Assembly: GCA_018240525.1 (NCBI GenBank) | Contig: JAFEFN010000014.1 | Coordinates: forward strand, 296,487-360,486 | Reading direction: 5' to 3' | DNA length: 64,000 nt | Source: Pseudomonadota bacterium | Lineage (GTDB): Bacteria > Pseudomonadota > Gammaproteobacteria > Steroidobacterales > Steroidobacteraceae | Shown here: positions 15,855 to 24,061 of the stretch, in pieces | Numbering within the stretch: position 1 is the stretch's first letter | How the letters are laid out: every line of letters starts with the position of its first letter | Program-made: the position numbers and the translations under genes | Notes under the pieces: model-generated | What the model saw: the letters and a program-made list of their open reading frames with translations, nothing else | Databases searched by the model: none | What the model was told of the DNA's origin: nothing

Positions 15855-16499
15855 ATGAATCAATGGAAACACGGGACCGTCGCTCCACTTCGCGTGTTCT
15901 TTCTTTGGTGCTTTGCCATCGCCTTGCTCTGCCCCCTGGAGGGCAGCGCTCAACAGTCAGGCGCACAGCTCAGTCCGAATGCGTCGAGCGCCGGCGCGGA
16001 TCGGAACCAACGGGACGGTCAGCATGACTTCGATTTCCACGTCGGCATCTGGAAGACCCGTGTATTTCGCTTATTGCACCCCCTGACTGGCTCCGCCGCC
16101 TGGGCACAATATGACGGCACTACGATCGTGCATTCAATTTGGAACGGTCGTGCCAATCTGGTGGAGCTTGAGGCGGATGGACCCAACGGTCACCTCGAGC
16201 TAGCGTCTTTGCGGCTATACAATCCCGACTCGCACCAGTGGAGTCTAAATGTCGCCAGCGTCCGGACGGGTACCCTGGGTGTGCCGACCATCGGTGAATT
16301 CAAGAATGGCCGCGGCGAGTTCTACGATCAAGAAACACTCAACGGGCGCGCCATTTTGGTCCGCTTCATTATTTCCGAGATTACACCGGATTCGTGCCAC
16401 TTCGAACAGGCATTCTCGGACGATGGTGGCACGACCTGGGAAGTGAACTGGAAAGCGACGGATACGCGTGTGAAGGGCGAATCGGGTGGAACGCGTTGA
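15855..16499 (+). CDS. Secreted conserved protein of unknown function
   Basis: 214 residues from ATG 15855, which has GAGG 6 bases upstream. A signal peptide (FFLWCFAIALLCPLEGSAQQ) leads into a lipocalin-like beta-rich domain: FDFHVGIWKTRVFRLLHPLT, WNGRANLVELEADGP, LRLYNPDSHQWSLN, FIISEITPDSCHFEQAFSDD. This resembles the DUF1579-like exported proteins. Such proteins may bind small lipophilic ligands, but no reaction is known. It stands alone, with a decayed hydrolase relic downstream. Confidence 0.6.
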   Translation: MNQWKHGTVAPLRVFFLWCFAIALLCPLEGSAQQSGAQLSPNASSAGADRNQRDGQHDFDFHVGIWKTRVFRLLHPLTGSAAWAQYDGTTIVHSIWNGRANLVELEADGPNGHLELASLRLYNPDSHQWSLNVASVRTGTLGVPTIGEFKNGRGEFYDQETLNGRAILVRFIISEITPDSCHFEQAFSDDGGTTWEVNWKATDTRVKGESGGTR

Positions 16500-16559
16500 G
16501 GGAATTGGGGATACCAGCCTATTCGGACGAACGCGCGCTTAGTGGTCGCTGCATTGGAT

Positions 16560-16690
16560 AGCTATGGACCGTGAGAGCGTGCGCCTCCAGCCCGAATAGC
16601 CCGAACTTCAGCACTTGGCCGCACTCCCGCGAGCGCACTAACCATCGTCCCAAGACTGCTGAAGACCATGCCAATAATTGCCAATCGCAA
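16560..16690 (-). pseudogene. Relic of the N-terminus of a serine hydrolase
   Basis: Reading leftward from TTG 16690 gives LRLAIIGMVFSSLGTMVSAL then AGVRPS, nearly the same as the signal peptide of the intact hydrolase at 48249-49568 (MRLAILCMVFICLGTMLNAV, AGVPPS). The next stretch, FGLFGLEAHALTV, matches LGPYAVGVRTVTL only after a frameshift, and then similarity ends. The start codon has changed from ATG to TTG. It is a truncated paralogue. The rest of 16500-16899 is non-coding. Confidence 0.65.
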
Positions 16691-16899
16691 GGGAGTTCGC
16701 CGTATCGGTCATGTCTTAGACCATAATCTCAAAGGGCTACGCCGAAGAAAGCAACGCCACAGTCTTCTCTGGGGCCGTCCGGAACAGCCTCCAGCGGCGG
16801 CTGCCGTCTCCGCTGTGCGCCACCTGCGTCCTCTTTCCGTTTGACCCGTTCCATGTGAAAGTCGCAACCTGGGTTTTTGCACGGTCTATCTAGCCACCC

Positions 16900-18621
16900 A
16901 TGCGCGCCTTTCAGCCCTACCCCTTTACGGCGCAGAAGCACCCAGCGCATCACCCGAGCAAGCTCGTTAAGCGTGATACTCAGCGCCACCCCGTCGTGAT
17001 CGTCGGCGGAGGCATCGCTGGCCTAACCAGTGCGCTCGCGCTCGCGACGCACGGGGTTCGCTCGGTGGTGCTCGAGGCGGATGACACGGTATGCACTGGC
17101 AGCCGCGCCATCTGCGTCTCGCGCCGCTCATTGGAGATTCTGGCGCGACTGGACGCGCTTGAGCCCTTCCTCCGCACGGGCCTGCCCTGGACGGGCGGAC
17201 GCAGCTTCTACGGAAACGCGGAGGTGCTGAGCTTCGCGATGCCGAACGACGACAACCAGCGCCTGCCACCCATGATCAACATCCAGCAGTATTACATCGA
17301 GCAATTCCTGCTTGATGCGGTCGAGCGTACTGGAATGGTTGACATACACTGGCAAGCGCGCGCGAAGGCTATCTTGCCAAGCCCCGATCATGTGCGGGTG
17401 GAAGTCGAGGTACCGTCGGGCGCCTATGCGCTCGAGGCCGAGTGGGTACTCGGCAGCGATGGCGCGCGCAGCCTAGTACGCGAAGCCGCCGGGCTGGTGC
17501 TAGAAGGCACCAGCTATGAGGGCCGCTACGTAATCGTCGACGTGGCGCTGCGCAGCAACCGTCCCACCGAACGACTGGCGTGGTTCGATCCGCCCTCAAA
17601 CCCCGGATCGACGATTCTGATGCATCGTCAGCCGGGAGATGTTTGGCGCATCGACTATCAGCTGCGCGATGGCGAGGATCCAGACCGCGCCGTGCTTCCG
17701 GAGAATGTGATCCCGCGTGTTGCGAGCCATCTGCGCATGATCGGCGAGCGAGACGATTGGGCGCCGATCTGGATCAGCTTGTACAAGGCCAATGCATTGA
17801 CGCTGAAAACCTACCGCATTGGCCGGCTGCTACTTGCCGGCGATGCGGCGCACTTGGTGCCGATCTTCGGCGTGCGTGGTGCGAACTCGGCATTCGAGGA
17901 CGCCGACAATCTCGCCTGGAAGCTCGCGCTTGTCATTCGCGGCATTGCAGCCGATGGGCTTCTCGACAGCTACTCCGTTGAGCGCGGGCACGCGGCCCGG
18001 GAGAATCTACGCCAGGGCATGCGTAGCACCGAATTCATGTCCCCGCCCTCATTTGGCTTTCGCGTGATGCGCACCGCCGTGCTTGGACTTGCTGTCGACC
18101 ACGCCTTCGTGCGTCCGCTTATCAACCCACGCCAAACGCGGGCGATCGAGTATCAGGATTCATCGCTGAACGGGCCCTCGGTGGGAGTGTTTGAGGACGG
18201 ACCCGGCCCGGGATCCGTGATGCTGGAGTGCCCCGTGACGGGGTCGGATGCGCAGTGTCGTACAGCTGCCGGCCATCTCACAGAGCTGGTGCCTCCGTGC
18301 TTCACCGCTCTGTGCTTCACTCAAAGCGGTGAGTTAGTTGCCGGATGGCGAACGCTCGGCTTGGCGCTGGAACGGCGGGGCGTGCCATTCAGCGCTGTTG
18401 CTATCGCGCGCGAGCGGCCCGCACGTTGCGCGTACGCTACGGCCTGGGACCACACCGGCCGGATGTTTCCGCTATACGGCGCCGAGCCGGGCACGGTTTA
18501 TCTGCTGCGACCAGACGGCTATGTCGCAGCGCGCTGGCAGCGGGGCTCACCCGATGCGGCACACCAGGCCGTCGAGCACATGCTCCATGCAACGCGTCCG
18601 CGTCTCGAGGTCAGGGGATGA
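16900..18621 (+). CDS. FAD-dependent aromatic-type monooxygenase
   Basis: 573 residues of the PheA/TfdB/MhpA class of single-component flavin hydroxylases. FAD motifs: VIVGGGIAGLTSALALATHG (GxGxxG variant, residues 33-52), LGSDGARSLVREAAGL (DG motif), LLLAGDAAHLVPIFGVRGAN (GD motif). The C-terminal thioredoxin-like domain is present. These enzymes hydroxylate phenolic rings with NAD(P)H and O2. The substrate is unknown. Its stop overlaps the ATG of a DUF2783 gene, a pairing I have seen with this subfamily. A role in aromatic or steroid-derived ring degradation is plausible. Confidence 0.82.
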   Translation: MRAFQPYPFTAQKHPAHHPSKLVKRDTQRHPVVIVGGGIAGLTSALALATHGVRSVVLEADDTVCTGSRAICVSRRSLEILARLDALEPFLRTGLPWTGGRSFYGNAEVLSFAMPNDDNQRLPPMINIQQYYIEQFLLDAVERTGMVDIHWQARAKAILPSPDHVRVEVEVPSGAYALEAEWVLGSDGARSLVREAAGLVLEGTSYEGRYVIVDVALRSNRPTERLAWFDPPSNPGSTILMHRQPGDVWRIDYQLRDGEDPDRAVLPENVIPRVASHLRMIGERDDWAPIWISLYKANALTLKTYRIGRLLLAGDAAHLVPIFGVRGANSAFEDADNLAWKLALVIRGIAADGLLDSYSVERGHAARENLRQGMRSTEFMSPPSFGFRVMRTAVLGLAVDHAFVRPLINPRQTRAIEYQDSSLNGPSVGVFEDGPGPGSVMLECPVTGSDAQCRTAAGHLTELVPPCFTALCFTQSGELVAGWRTLGLALERRGVPFSAVAIARERPARCAYATAWDHTGRMFPLYGAEPGTVYLLRPDGYVAARWQRGSPDAAHQAVEHMLHATRPRLEVRG

Positions 18622-18821
18622 ATCAGACAGAACTGGACACCATCTACACCGAGCTGTGTCGCGCGCTGACCGAAATTGGAGAGGACCGCGCCACGCTGCT
18701 CCTTGCGCGATTTACGCTGCTGGCGATCGGCGAAATCGACGATATCGAGACCGTACGAGCGCTGCTCGTGCGAGCGCACGCGGCTGCGCGTAACGACCCG
18801 GACATCACGCGCATCGGGTGA
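18618..18821 (+). CDS. DUF2783-like small protein
   Basis: 67 residues (MNQTELDTIYTELCRALTEI, then ATLLLARFTLLAIGEI). It is helical and acidic with no signal peptide, and it resembles DUF2783, a small family encoded behind flavin monooxygenase genes. The ATG lies inside the stop codon of the monooxygenase, so translation is coupled. It may be an accessory or assembly factor; no activity is known. The gap 18822-19315 contains only a weak hairpin (CGCCCGGCA/TGCTGGGCG at about 18961-18999). Confidence 0.65.
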   Translation: MNQTELDTIYTELCRALTEIGEDRATLLLARFTLLAIGEIDDIETVRALLVRAHAAARNDPDITRIG

Positions 18822-19315
18822 ACTCCGCTCGTTCGCTATCGCCAGGGACGAGGGTTATGAGAAGTCGCCACGCGAAAGCGGGCTTCATGCAATCGACGCT
18901 CCGTGTGCGAAATCTTTCCCAATCGAGTCATTCATCGACGCATTGCCCAAACCGCATAACGCCCGGCAGGCTTTCCTTTAAGGTTTTTCTTGCTGGGCGC
19001 CGCACTGGGGCTGCACTGAACGGCGCGCCTATTGTGCTACAGCCGCATCAGCGGCGGAACGATTGGTCGCTCGGTCGCCGTTACGTGAGGCTTTGTCCCA
19101 CCTGAGAGTCGGGCGCAAGCTTGTAAGGATGATCCGGCCAACAGGTTGCCGGCTCAATGGACGACAAAGCCCGCGCTCGCCTATTATTACTGGATGCCGA
19201 AGCGCTCATTTTCGCTTGTTGCCCCAATCACACTCGGCCGCCGAACAGCTTGTAAACATGCAGCGCGCACTCGGCCGCATAGACAGGGTTTGGTCGGGCG
19301 CTTTCCGCAGGCTTA

Positions 19316-20881
19316 ATGACGAGGCCACCTTCATACGAGGCGCGCCTGTTTACACGCCGGGATGCTCTGCTGGGTGCCGGCGCTGCGATTGCAACCTGGC
19401 GCGTTACCCGCGGCGTAACACCTGTTTCCAAGACCGCGGCGGACGTGCACGACCTCACGGCGCTTAGTGCCCATGACCTTTCGGTCGCAATCCATGCCCG
19501 CCGGGTGTCCTGCGTGCAGGTAATGCAGGCATATCTCGCCAAGATTGAGCGCTGCAATGCCGCCGTGAACGCGATTGTCTCCTTGCAGCCCGCTGAGGAG
19601 TTGCTTCGCCAAGCGGCGCAGAGGGATGCAGAGCTCGAAGCCAACCACTCGCTCGGCTGGATGCACGGCCTTCCTCACGCCGTGAAGGATCTCGCACTGA
19701 CCAAGGGCATCCGGACGAGCTTCGGCTCTCCCCTCTTCGACTCGGTTCCTGACCAGGACGATATCTTCGTGGAGCGCATCCGTGCGTCCGGGGCGATCCT
19801 GATCGGCAAGACCAACGCCCCCGAGCTCGGGTTTGGATCCCAAACCTACAATACAGTCTTCGGAACGACGCGGAACGCGTACGACCAGGCAAAGTGCGCC
19901 GGTGGCAGTAGCGGTGGTGCCGCCGTGAGCCTTGCCCTGAGAATGGTTCCCGTGGCCGACGGCAGTGACAACATGGGCTCGCTGCGCAACCCTGCGGCGT
20001 TCAACAACGTCTATGGATTTCGACCCTCGTGGGGCCGCGTGCCCTCCGGGCATGGCGATCTGTTCATGAACTCACTGCCGACAGACGGTCCGATGGCTCG
20101 CTCGGTCCAGGACCTCTCGCTGCTCCTGAGCACGATGGCGGGCGCTGACCCCCGGGATCCCTTCTCGATCCAGCAGGACCCGGCCGTTTTTTCTCGTGAC
20201 CTCAGCCGCGAGTTTCGCGGCACTCGGATCGCCTGGCTGGGGGACTACCATGGCTACCTCGCCACCGAACCGGGGGTTCTGGAACTGTGCCAGCAGGCGC
20301 ACGACACCTTCCGCACCATCGGGTGCCAGGTGGAGTTGACGCAGTTTGATTTTGATCCGGCGGAGTTGTGGAAAGCGTATGTCACCTTGCGCCAGGCTGC
20401 GGCCGCCGCATCCTTGGGCGCGGACTACCGCGATCCGGAGCGCCGCAAGCTGCTGAAGCCAGAAATTCAGTGGGAGATCGAGGGCGGCCTGAACGTTCCT
20501 GCTTCAGAAGTGCTGCACGCCGCTGGCGTGAGGTCCAACTGGTATCGGGCCGTGCAGCGGCTCTTTTCAAGCTATGACTTTGCCCTCCTGCCCAGTGCGC
20601 AGGTGTTCCCGTTCGATGCTGGGGTCCACTGGCCACGCGCGATCGCCGGCCGAACCATGGACACCTACCATCGCTGGATGGAGGTAGCCGTTCCGGCGAC
20701 GATGGGGGCGCTGCCAGCCTTGAATGTCCCGGTCGGCTTCAGCCGGGCGGGGCTTCCCATGGGAATGCAGATTCTCGGGCCGCGGAACCAGGATATTGGT
20801 GTGCTCCAGTTGGGTCATGCCTACGACCTCAAGCAGAGCTGGACCCGCACGCTACCGCCGCTTCTGGGAGTCCACGGCTGA
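19316..20881 (+). CDS. Exported amidase-signature enzyme
   Basis: 521 residues with an N-terminal Tat-like signal (FTRRDALLGAGAAIATWRVT). The amidase-signature triad is present: Lys in PHAVKDLALTKG, cis-Ser and nucleophile Ser in CAGGSSGGAAVSLALR and SDNMGSLRNPAAF. The glycine loop reads GSDNMGSLR where most family members have GSDxGGSxR. AS enzymes hydrolyse amides such as acylamides, peptides or amino-acid amides. It has no operon partner; the FAD monooxygenase upstream is on the same strand 500 bp away. The substrate is unknown. Confidence 0.82.
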   Translation: MTRPPSYEARLFTRRDALLGAGAAIATWRVTRGVTPVSKTAADVHDLTALSAHDLSVAIHARRVSCVQVMQAYLAKIERCNAAVNAIVSLQPAEELLRQAAQRDAELEANHSLGWMHGLPHAVKDLALTKGIRTSFGSPLFDSVPDQDDIFVERIRASGAILIGKTNAPELGFGSQTYNTVFGTTRNAYDQAKCAGGSSGGAAVSLALRMVPVADGSDNMGSLRNPAAFNNVYGFRPSWGRVPSGHGDLFMNSLPTDGPMARSVQDLSLLLSTMAGADPRDPFSIQQDPAVFSRDLSREFRGTRIAWLGDYHGYLATEPGVLELCQQAHDTFRTIGCQVELTQFDFDPAELWKAYVTLRQAAAAASLGADYRDPERRKLLKPEIQWEIEGGLNVPASEVLHAAGVRSNWYRAVQRLFSSYDFALLPSAQVFPFDAGVHWPRAIAGRTMDTYHRWMEVAVPATMGALPALNVPVGFSRAGLPMGMQILGPRNQDIGVLQLGHAYDLKQSWTRTLPPLLGVHG

Positions 20882-20919
20882 TATCGGGCGCGGGGTGACT
20901 CTCCCCGGCGCGTTCTCAT

Positions 20920-21012
20920 TGCACTGAATCTGCACATTGTCCGGGACGGCCACGCCGCCGGCCGCGCCATTTTCGCTCTGGCGCACGCGAGCCAACGGAT
21001 TGCGATTCCGTT
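20920..21012 (+). repeat. Dispersed palindromic element, copy 5
   Basis: 5' motif TGCACTGAATCTGCAC at 20920-20935 and 3' motif AACGGATTGCGATTCCGTT at 20994-21012, preceded by GAGCC. It lies between the amidase 3' end and the HigA 3' end. Confidence 0.55.
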
Positions 21013-21044
21013 CATCAAAGGACCTGATTCCCGCGGCTCTGCGC

Positions 21045-21350
21045 TCACGCAGCCTGTCGTAGCGGACGCACTTTCGGAGGAGTCTTTTCACTCACGACCC
21101 ACAGATCGTGCTGCGCTTGCAGATTCACCCACAGCTGCGCCTCGGTTGCGAATACTGCAGCAAGACGCATCGCCATGTCCGGTGTAACTGGTGCGCGGCC
21201 ATTAACGATCGACGAAACGTGCTTGCGGCTGACCCCCAGTGCACGGGCTGCCTCGGTCACCGATACCTTCATCGGCTTCAGGTACATTTCCCGCAAAACC
21301 TCCCCCGGATGCGCTGGGCTATGCATCTTTCCCTTAGTGGTAATCGACAT
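21045..21350 (-). CDS. higA: HigA-type antitoxin
   Basis: 101 residues: PAHPGEVLREMYLKPMKVSV, then an XRE helix-turn-helix (TEAARALGVSRKHVSSIVNG) and DMAMRLAAVFATEAQLWVNL. This is the standard HigA layout. HigA normally follows higB, overlaps its stop codon and represses the operon. Here only the last 40 or so codons of higB remain upstream, so the antitoxin is orphaned. Confidence 0.85.
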   Translation of the reverse strand: MSITTKGKMHSPAHPGEVLREMYLKPMKVSVTEAARALGVSRKHVSSIVNGRAPVTPDMAMRLAAVFATEAQLWVNLQAQHDLWVVSEKTPPKVRPLRQAA

Positions 21351-21470
21351 AGTTCACCTCCACCGCGTGCCCCGCGTCGAAACGAAACGTCACGCGAAAA
21401 TTCTCATCTACCCAAACCGCGTAGCGCCCCGGATTGCGAGTCCGCTGTAAATGCGACGCCTGGAGTCTAG
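21334..21470 (-). pseudogene. HigB/RelE toxin, 3' fragment
   Basis: Reading leftward, the last codons give RYAVWVDENFRVTFRFDAGH then AVEVNYVDYH and a TAA at 21334, overlapping the higA start by 17 bp. This is the C-terminal strand region of a HigB toxin. Upstream of about 21446 the frame no longer resembles the family, and the next gene ends at 21592, so the 5' half is missing. The junction coincides with a copy of the dispersed 3' motif (21430-21446). Confidence 0.6.
21424..21446 (+). repeat. Half copy of the dispersed element at the higB truncation
   Basis: TAGCGCC followed by CCGGATTGCGAGTCCGC matches the 3' half of the family (TTTAGCGCCA..GGATTGCRAGTCCG). No 5' motif is found 65-82 bp before it. 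Confidence 0.45.
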
Positions 21471-21591
21471 GTCGACGCGTTTTTGCCTCCTACGGCCCTT
21501 ACGAGCACTACCAGACCAAGACCGACCGGCAGGTTGCTGTGGTCGTGCTCAGGCGCATGTTGCAACAGCATCAGCCTGGGGTGGGCGCAGT

Positions 21592-23634
21592 CTATTCGGG
21601 AAAGTCCAAGTCGCGCAGGACGGCCTGCAAGCGCGGCTCCTGACGCAGCGGGTCCATGAGCGGATCCCTTTTCAGCGCAATCAGACCGGGATCGCGCAGC
21701 CGCAGCGCCGTTTCCAGCCAGTCCAGCGCCTCCTTCGTCCGGCCCCACTGCGCGTAGATCTCGGCGTACTGATAGGCCGCGGCTTCACCATCCTCTGCCT
21801 TCATCTTGGCGAGTTGACCCTCGGCATCCGCCTGCCGCCCTAACTTCTGGTAGACGACCGCGAGACACAGCTGGTTCCACTGACCGGATTTCACCTCGCA
21901 TGTGGTGCGCGCTGACTCGTAGTTTCCGAGCGCGTAACTGGCAAGCCCCTGGAATGCGCGTGCATGCGGGGAGTCTGGATCGAGATCGATGAAGTGCTGA
22001 TAGGCCTCCACTGACTCCTGGTACTTTCGCGCTTGATACAGCGCATCGGCCAGACGGTAGTGGCTGCGCGGGTTCAATGGATCGAGCACCACGGCATGAC
22101 GAGTGGTGGCGATGCTCGCCTCGCTTCGCCCCATGTACGCAAGAAATCGTCCGTACTCGTGCAAGACCTGCGCATCGCCGGGTGCAAGAGCCGCCGCATG
22201 ATCATACTCTGTCAGCGCACTGCGGTACTCGGCGCGCCCGGCGTAGTAATCGGCCAGCGCCTGGTGGCCTTCCGCAAGGTCAGGGGCAAGGGCGATCGCG
22301 CGTTGTGCGTCCGAAAGCGCCCGCTCGAGATATTGCTTGTGCACCGACTCGTCGGAGAGATACTCGCCGGCATAACCGCTCGTCGCCCGAGACCGCGCTG
22401 CAAATGCGATGGCATAGTCCGGATCCTGCCGAATCGACTCACTGAACCCATTGATGGCCGCCTGAAGGCCTGCCGCATCGTGGCTGGCAGTGTAGGTCTT
22501 CGCCGCCTGGAGGTAGGTGTCGAAGGCGGCCGCCTTGTGCGTGCCGCCTAGTTCGACCTTGGTCGTGACGTCGCCCAGAAGAGTGACCTTCAGCGCGTTA
22601 GCCACGGCGTTCGCAATGTCGGATTGCAGCTTCAGTACGTCGCCCAGATCGCGGTCGTACGTTTCCGACCAGAGATGGTACCCCGTGCCGGCGTTGATGA
22701 GCTGCGCGGTGATGCGCACCGTGTGCCCGGAGCGACGCACACTGCCTTCGAGGATCGCCCCCACATTCAGTTCGCGCCCAATGGTACCAACGTTCACGTC
22801 CTTGCCCTTGAACGAAAACGCTGATGTGCGGGCAGCGACCTGGAGTTCATTGATGCGCGCCAGGGAGTTGAGCAGTTCCTCGGTGAGCCCGTCGGAGAAG
22901 TAGTCCTGCTCCTTGTCGCCGCTCATGTTGACGAATGGCAGGACGGCGATTGAGTGCGCCGGAGGACTGTGCGGCACAGGAGCGTTGCCGGTCGGCGCGA
23001 GTGTGGCAGCCGCAGACGGGCCCACAGAGGCCCCCAATTTCGACGCTCCGAACCTGCCACTGGCTAAATAGGCTATAACGGCCACTGCGCCTACTGCGAC
23101 CGCGATCCAAACTGCCCGCGGTACAGCCGCGGACTGCTTCGCAGTGGTCACTTCGGCAGCAGGCGGGTGGCCGATCCGGCCGGCGACCGCCCCCGGATCC
23201 ACGGGCGCCAGTAAAGTCTGCACGCGCGCAATGAAAGCCGCGGACGCCTCTCCTGCCGGAAGGCGCGTCCATTGCACTCGCTTAAACGACTCCGGAACGT
23301 CCGCTGCTGTTTCCGTCGTCTCATCCAGGCATACCGGAACGACGAAAATGCGGCTGCGGGCCATCATGTGCGAGCGCTGGTCCGCCAGGTCCCATTCCAG
23401 CCGGAAATAGCCTTCGTGGCGCGAGGCGGTATTGGCCGAGATCACCGGGATGAAGAGTGCGCAGCTGCTAATCTCGCGCCGAATCTTCTGGTCCCATACG
23501 TCCCCGCCGCGCAGTTCGCTTTGGTCCAGAAAGACCTCGATGCCCGCTGCACGCAGGGCATCACAAATCTTGTGCGCCGCCCCCGAGTCCTGCGAGGCGT
23601 AGCTCAAAAATACTGCGTGGGAAGACTCCGTCAA
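21592..23634 (-). CDS. TIR - membrane segment - TolB-like - TPR protein
   Basis: 680 residues. Residues 1-145 are a TIR domain (HAVFLSYASQDSGAAHKICD, LRAAGIEVFLDQSELRGGDV, FIPVISANT). A membrane helix follows (VWIAVAVGAVAVIAYLA, about 175-192), then a FlgO/TolB-N-like domain (SIAVLPFVNMSGDKEQDYFS, DGLTEELLNSLARI, VGAILEGSVRRSGHTVRITA) and about seven TPR-like repeats to the end. The TIR domain should be cytoplasmic and the rest periplasmic. The arrangement is common in gammaproteobacteria of this type but its job is not established; signalling or NAD+ hydrolysis are both possible. The TIR glutamate needed for NADase activity cannot be placed with certainty. Confidence 0.75.
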   Translation of the reverse strand: MTESSHAVFLSYASQDSGAAHKICDALRAAGIEVFLDQSELRGGDVWDQKIRREISSCALFIPVISANTASRHEGYFRLEWDLADQRSHMMARSRIFVVPVCLDETTETAADVPESFKRVQWTRLPAGEASAAFIARVQTLLAPVDPGAVAGRIGHPPAAEVTTAKQSAAVPRAVWIAVAVGAVAVIAYLASGRFGASKLGASVGPSAAATLAPTGNAPVPHSPPAHSIAVLPFVNMSGDKEQDYFSDGLTEELLNSLARINELQVAARTSAFSFKGKDVNVGTIGRELNVGAILEGSVRRSGHTVRITAQLINAGTGYHLWSETYDRDLGDVLKLQSDIANAVANALKVTLLGDVTTKVELGGTHKAAAFDTYLQAAKTYTASHDAAGLQAAINGFSESIRQDPDYAIAFAARSRATSGYAGEYLSDESVHKQYLERALSDAQRAIALAPDLAEGHQALADYYAGRAEYRSALTEYDHAAALAPGDAQVLHEYGRFLAYMGRSEASIATTRHAVVLDPLNPRSHYRLADALYQARKYQESVEAYQHFIDLDPDSPHARAFQGLASYALGNYESARTTCEVKSGQWNQLCLAVVYQKLGRQADAEGQLAKMKAEDGEAAAYQYAEIYAQWGRTKEALDWLETALRLRDPGLIALKRDPLMDPLRQEPRLQAVLRDLDFPE

Positions 23635-23781
23635 TGCCTCGCCGCCAGGGGTTCTGCCCTTGGTCGCCTCCAGAAAAGCGCGCCAAACCCAGAGCTTAAC
23701 CTAAGTATTTGCCCTTGGCTGGCAAGTCGACAATAGCCGGCCGACGGTGGCTGGTGAACGCACGAAGTCTAGCCAGACGTT

Positions 23782-23852
23782 GTTAGAGCCGCATCGCGGG
23801 CAGCGCACCGCTGCGGTCATTGCCGGGAAACCGGCAATCTACGGCGTCTAAC
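23782..23852. repeat. Nested palindrome (outer stem with two inner hairpins)
   Basis: Outer arms GTTAGAGCCG (23782-23791) and CGGCGTCTAAC (23842-23852) are inverted repeats. Inside lie hairpins GCAGCGCACCGCTGC (about 23800-23814) and ATTGCCGGGAAACCGGCAAT (23819-23838). The shape is that of a cloverleaf or cruciform. It differs from the other dispersed family in sequence. Confidence 0.5.
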
Positions 23853-24027
23853 GAGGATCCCTGGATGCCGCGCGCACTAGGTCACGAGTGGCCGGCGAGC
23901 CGGGGGCGGAAGGATCCGGGTCGAGATTGAGGTTCAGCTGGGCCAGCGCATTGAGCTGCGCTCGTTCAGACACGTATAGCGCCGTTGCGAATTTCTTCTC
24001 CCACAGCCGGTGGTGCGCGGCACGCAT
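23848..24027 (-). CDS. Small ORF downstream of the Rieske gene (doubtful)
   Basis: From ATG 24027 the frame gives MRAAHHRLWEKKFATALYVS, then ERAQLNALAQLNLNLDP, 59 residues, mostly helical. It lies 34 bp after the Rieske oxygenase on the same strand. Its stop lies inside the nested palindrome. I recognise no family. It may be a small partner protein or chance. Confidence 0.25.
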   Translation of the reverse strand: MRAAHHRLWEKKFATALYVSERAQLNALAQLNLNLDPDPSAPGSPATRDLVRAASRDPR

Positions 24028-24061
24028 TTCATCGCCAGAGGTCAGTAGCGGGTGAACTCGC

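Noticed and set aside
23782..23852. Integron attC site
   Set aside because: The ends read GTTAGAG...GTCTAAC, the reverse of the order RYYYAAC...GTTRRRY needed for attC.
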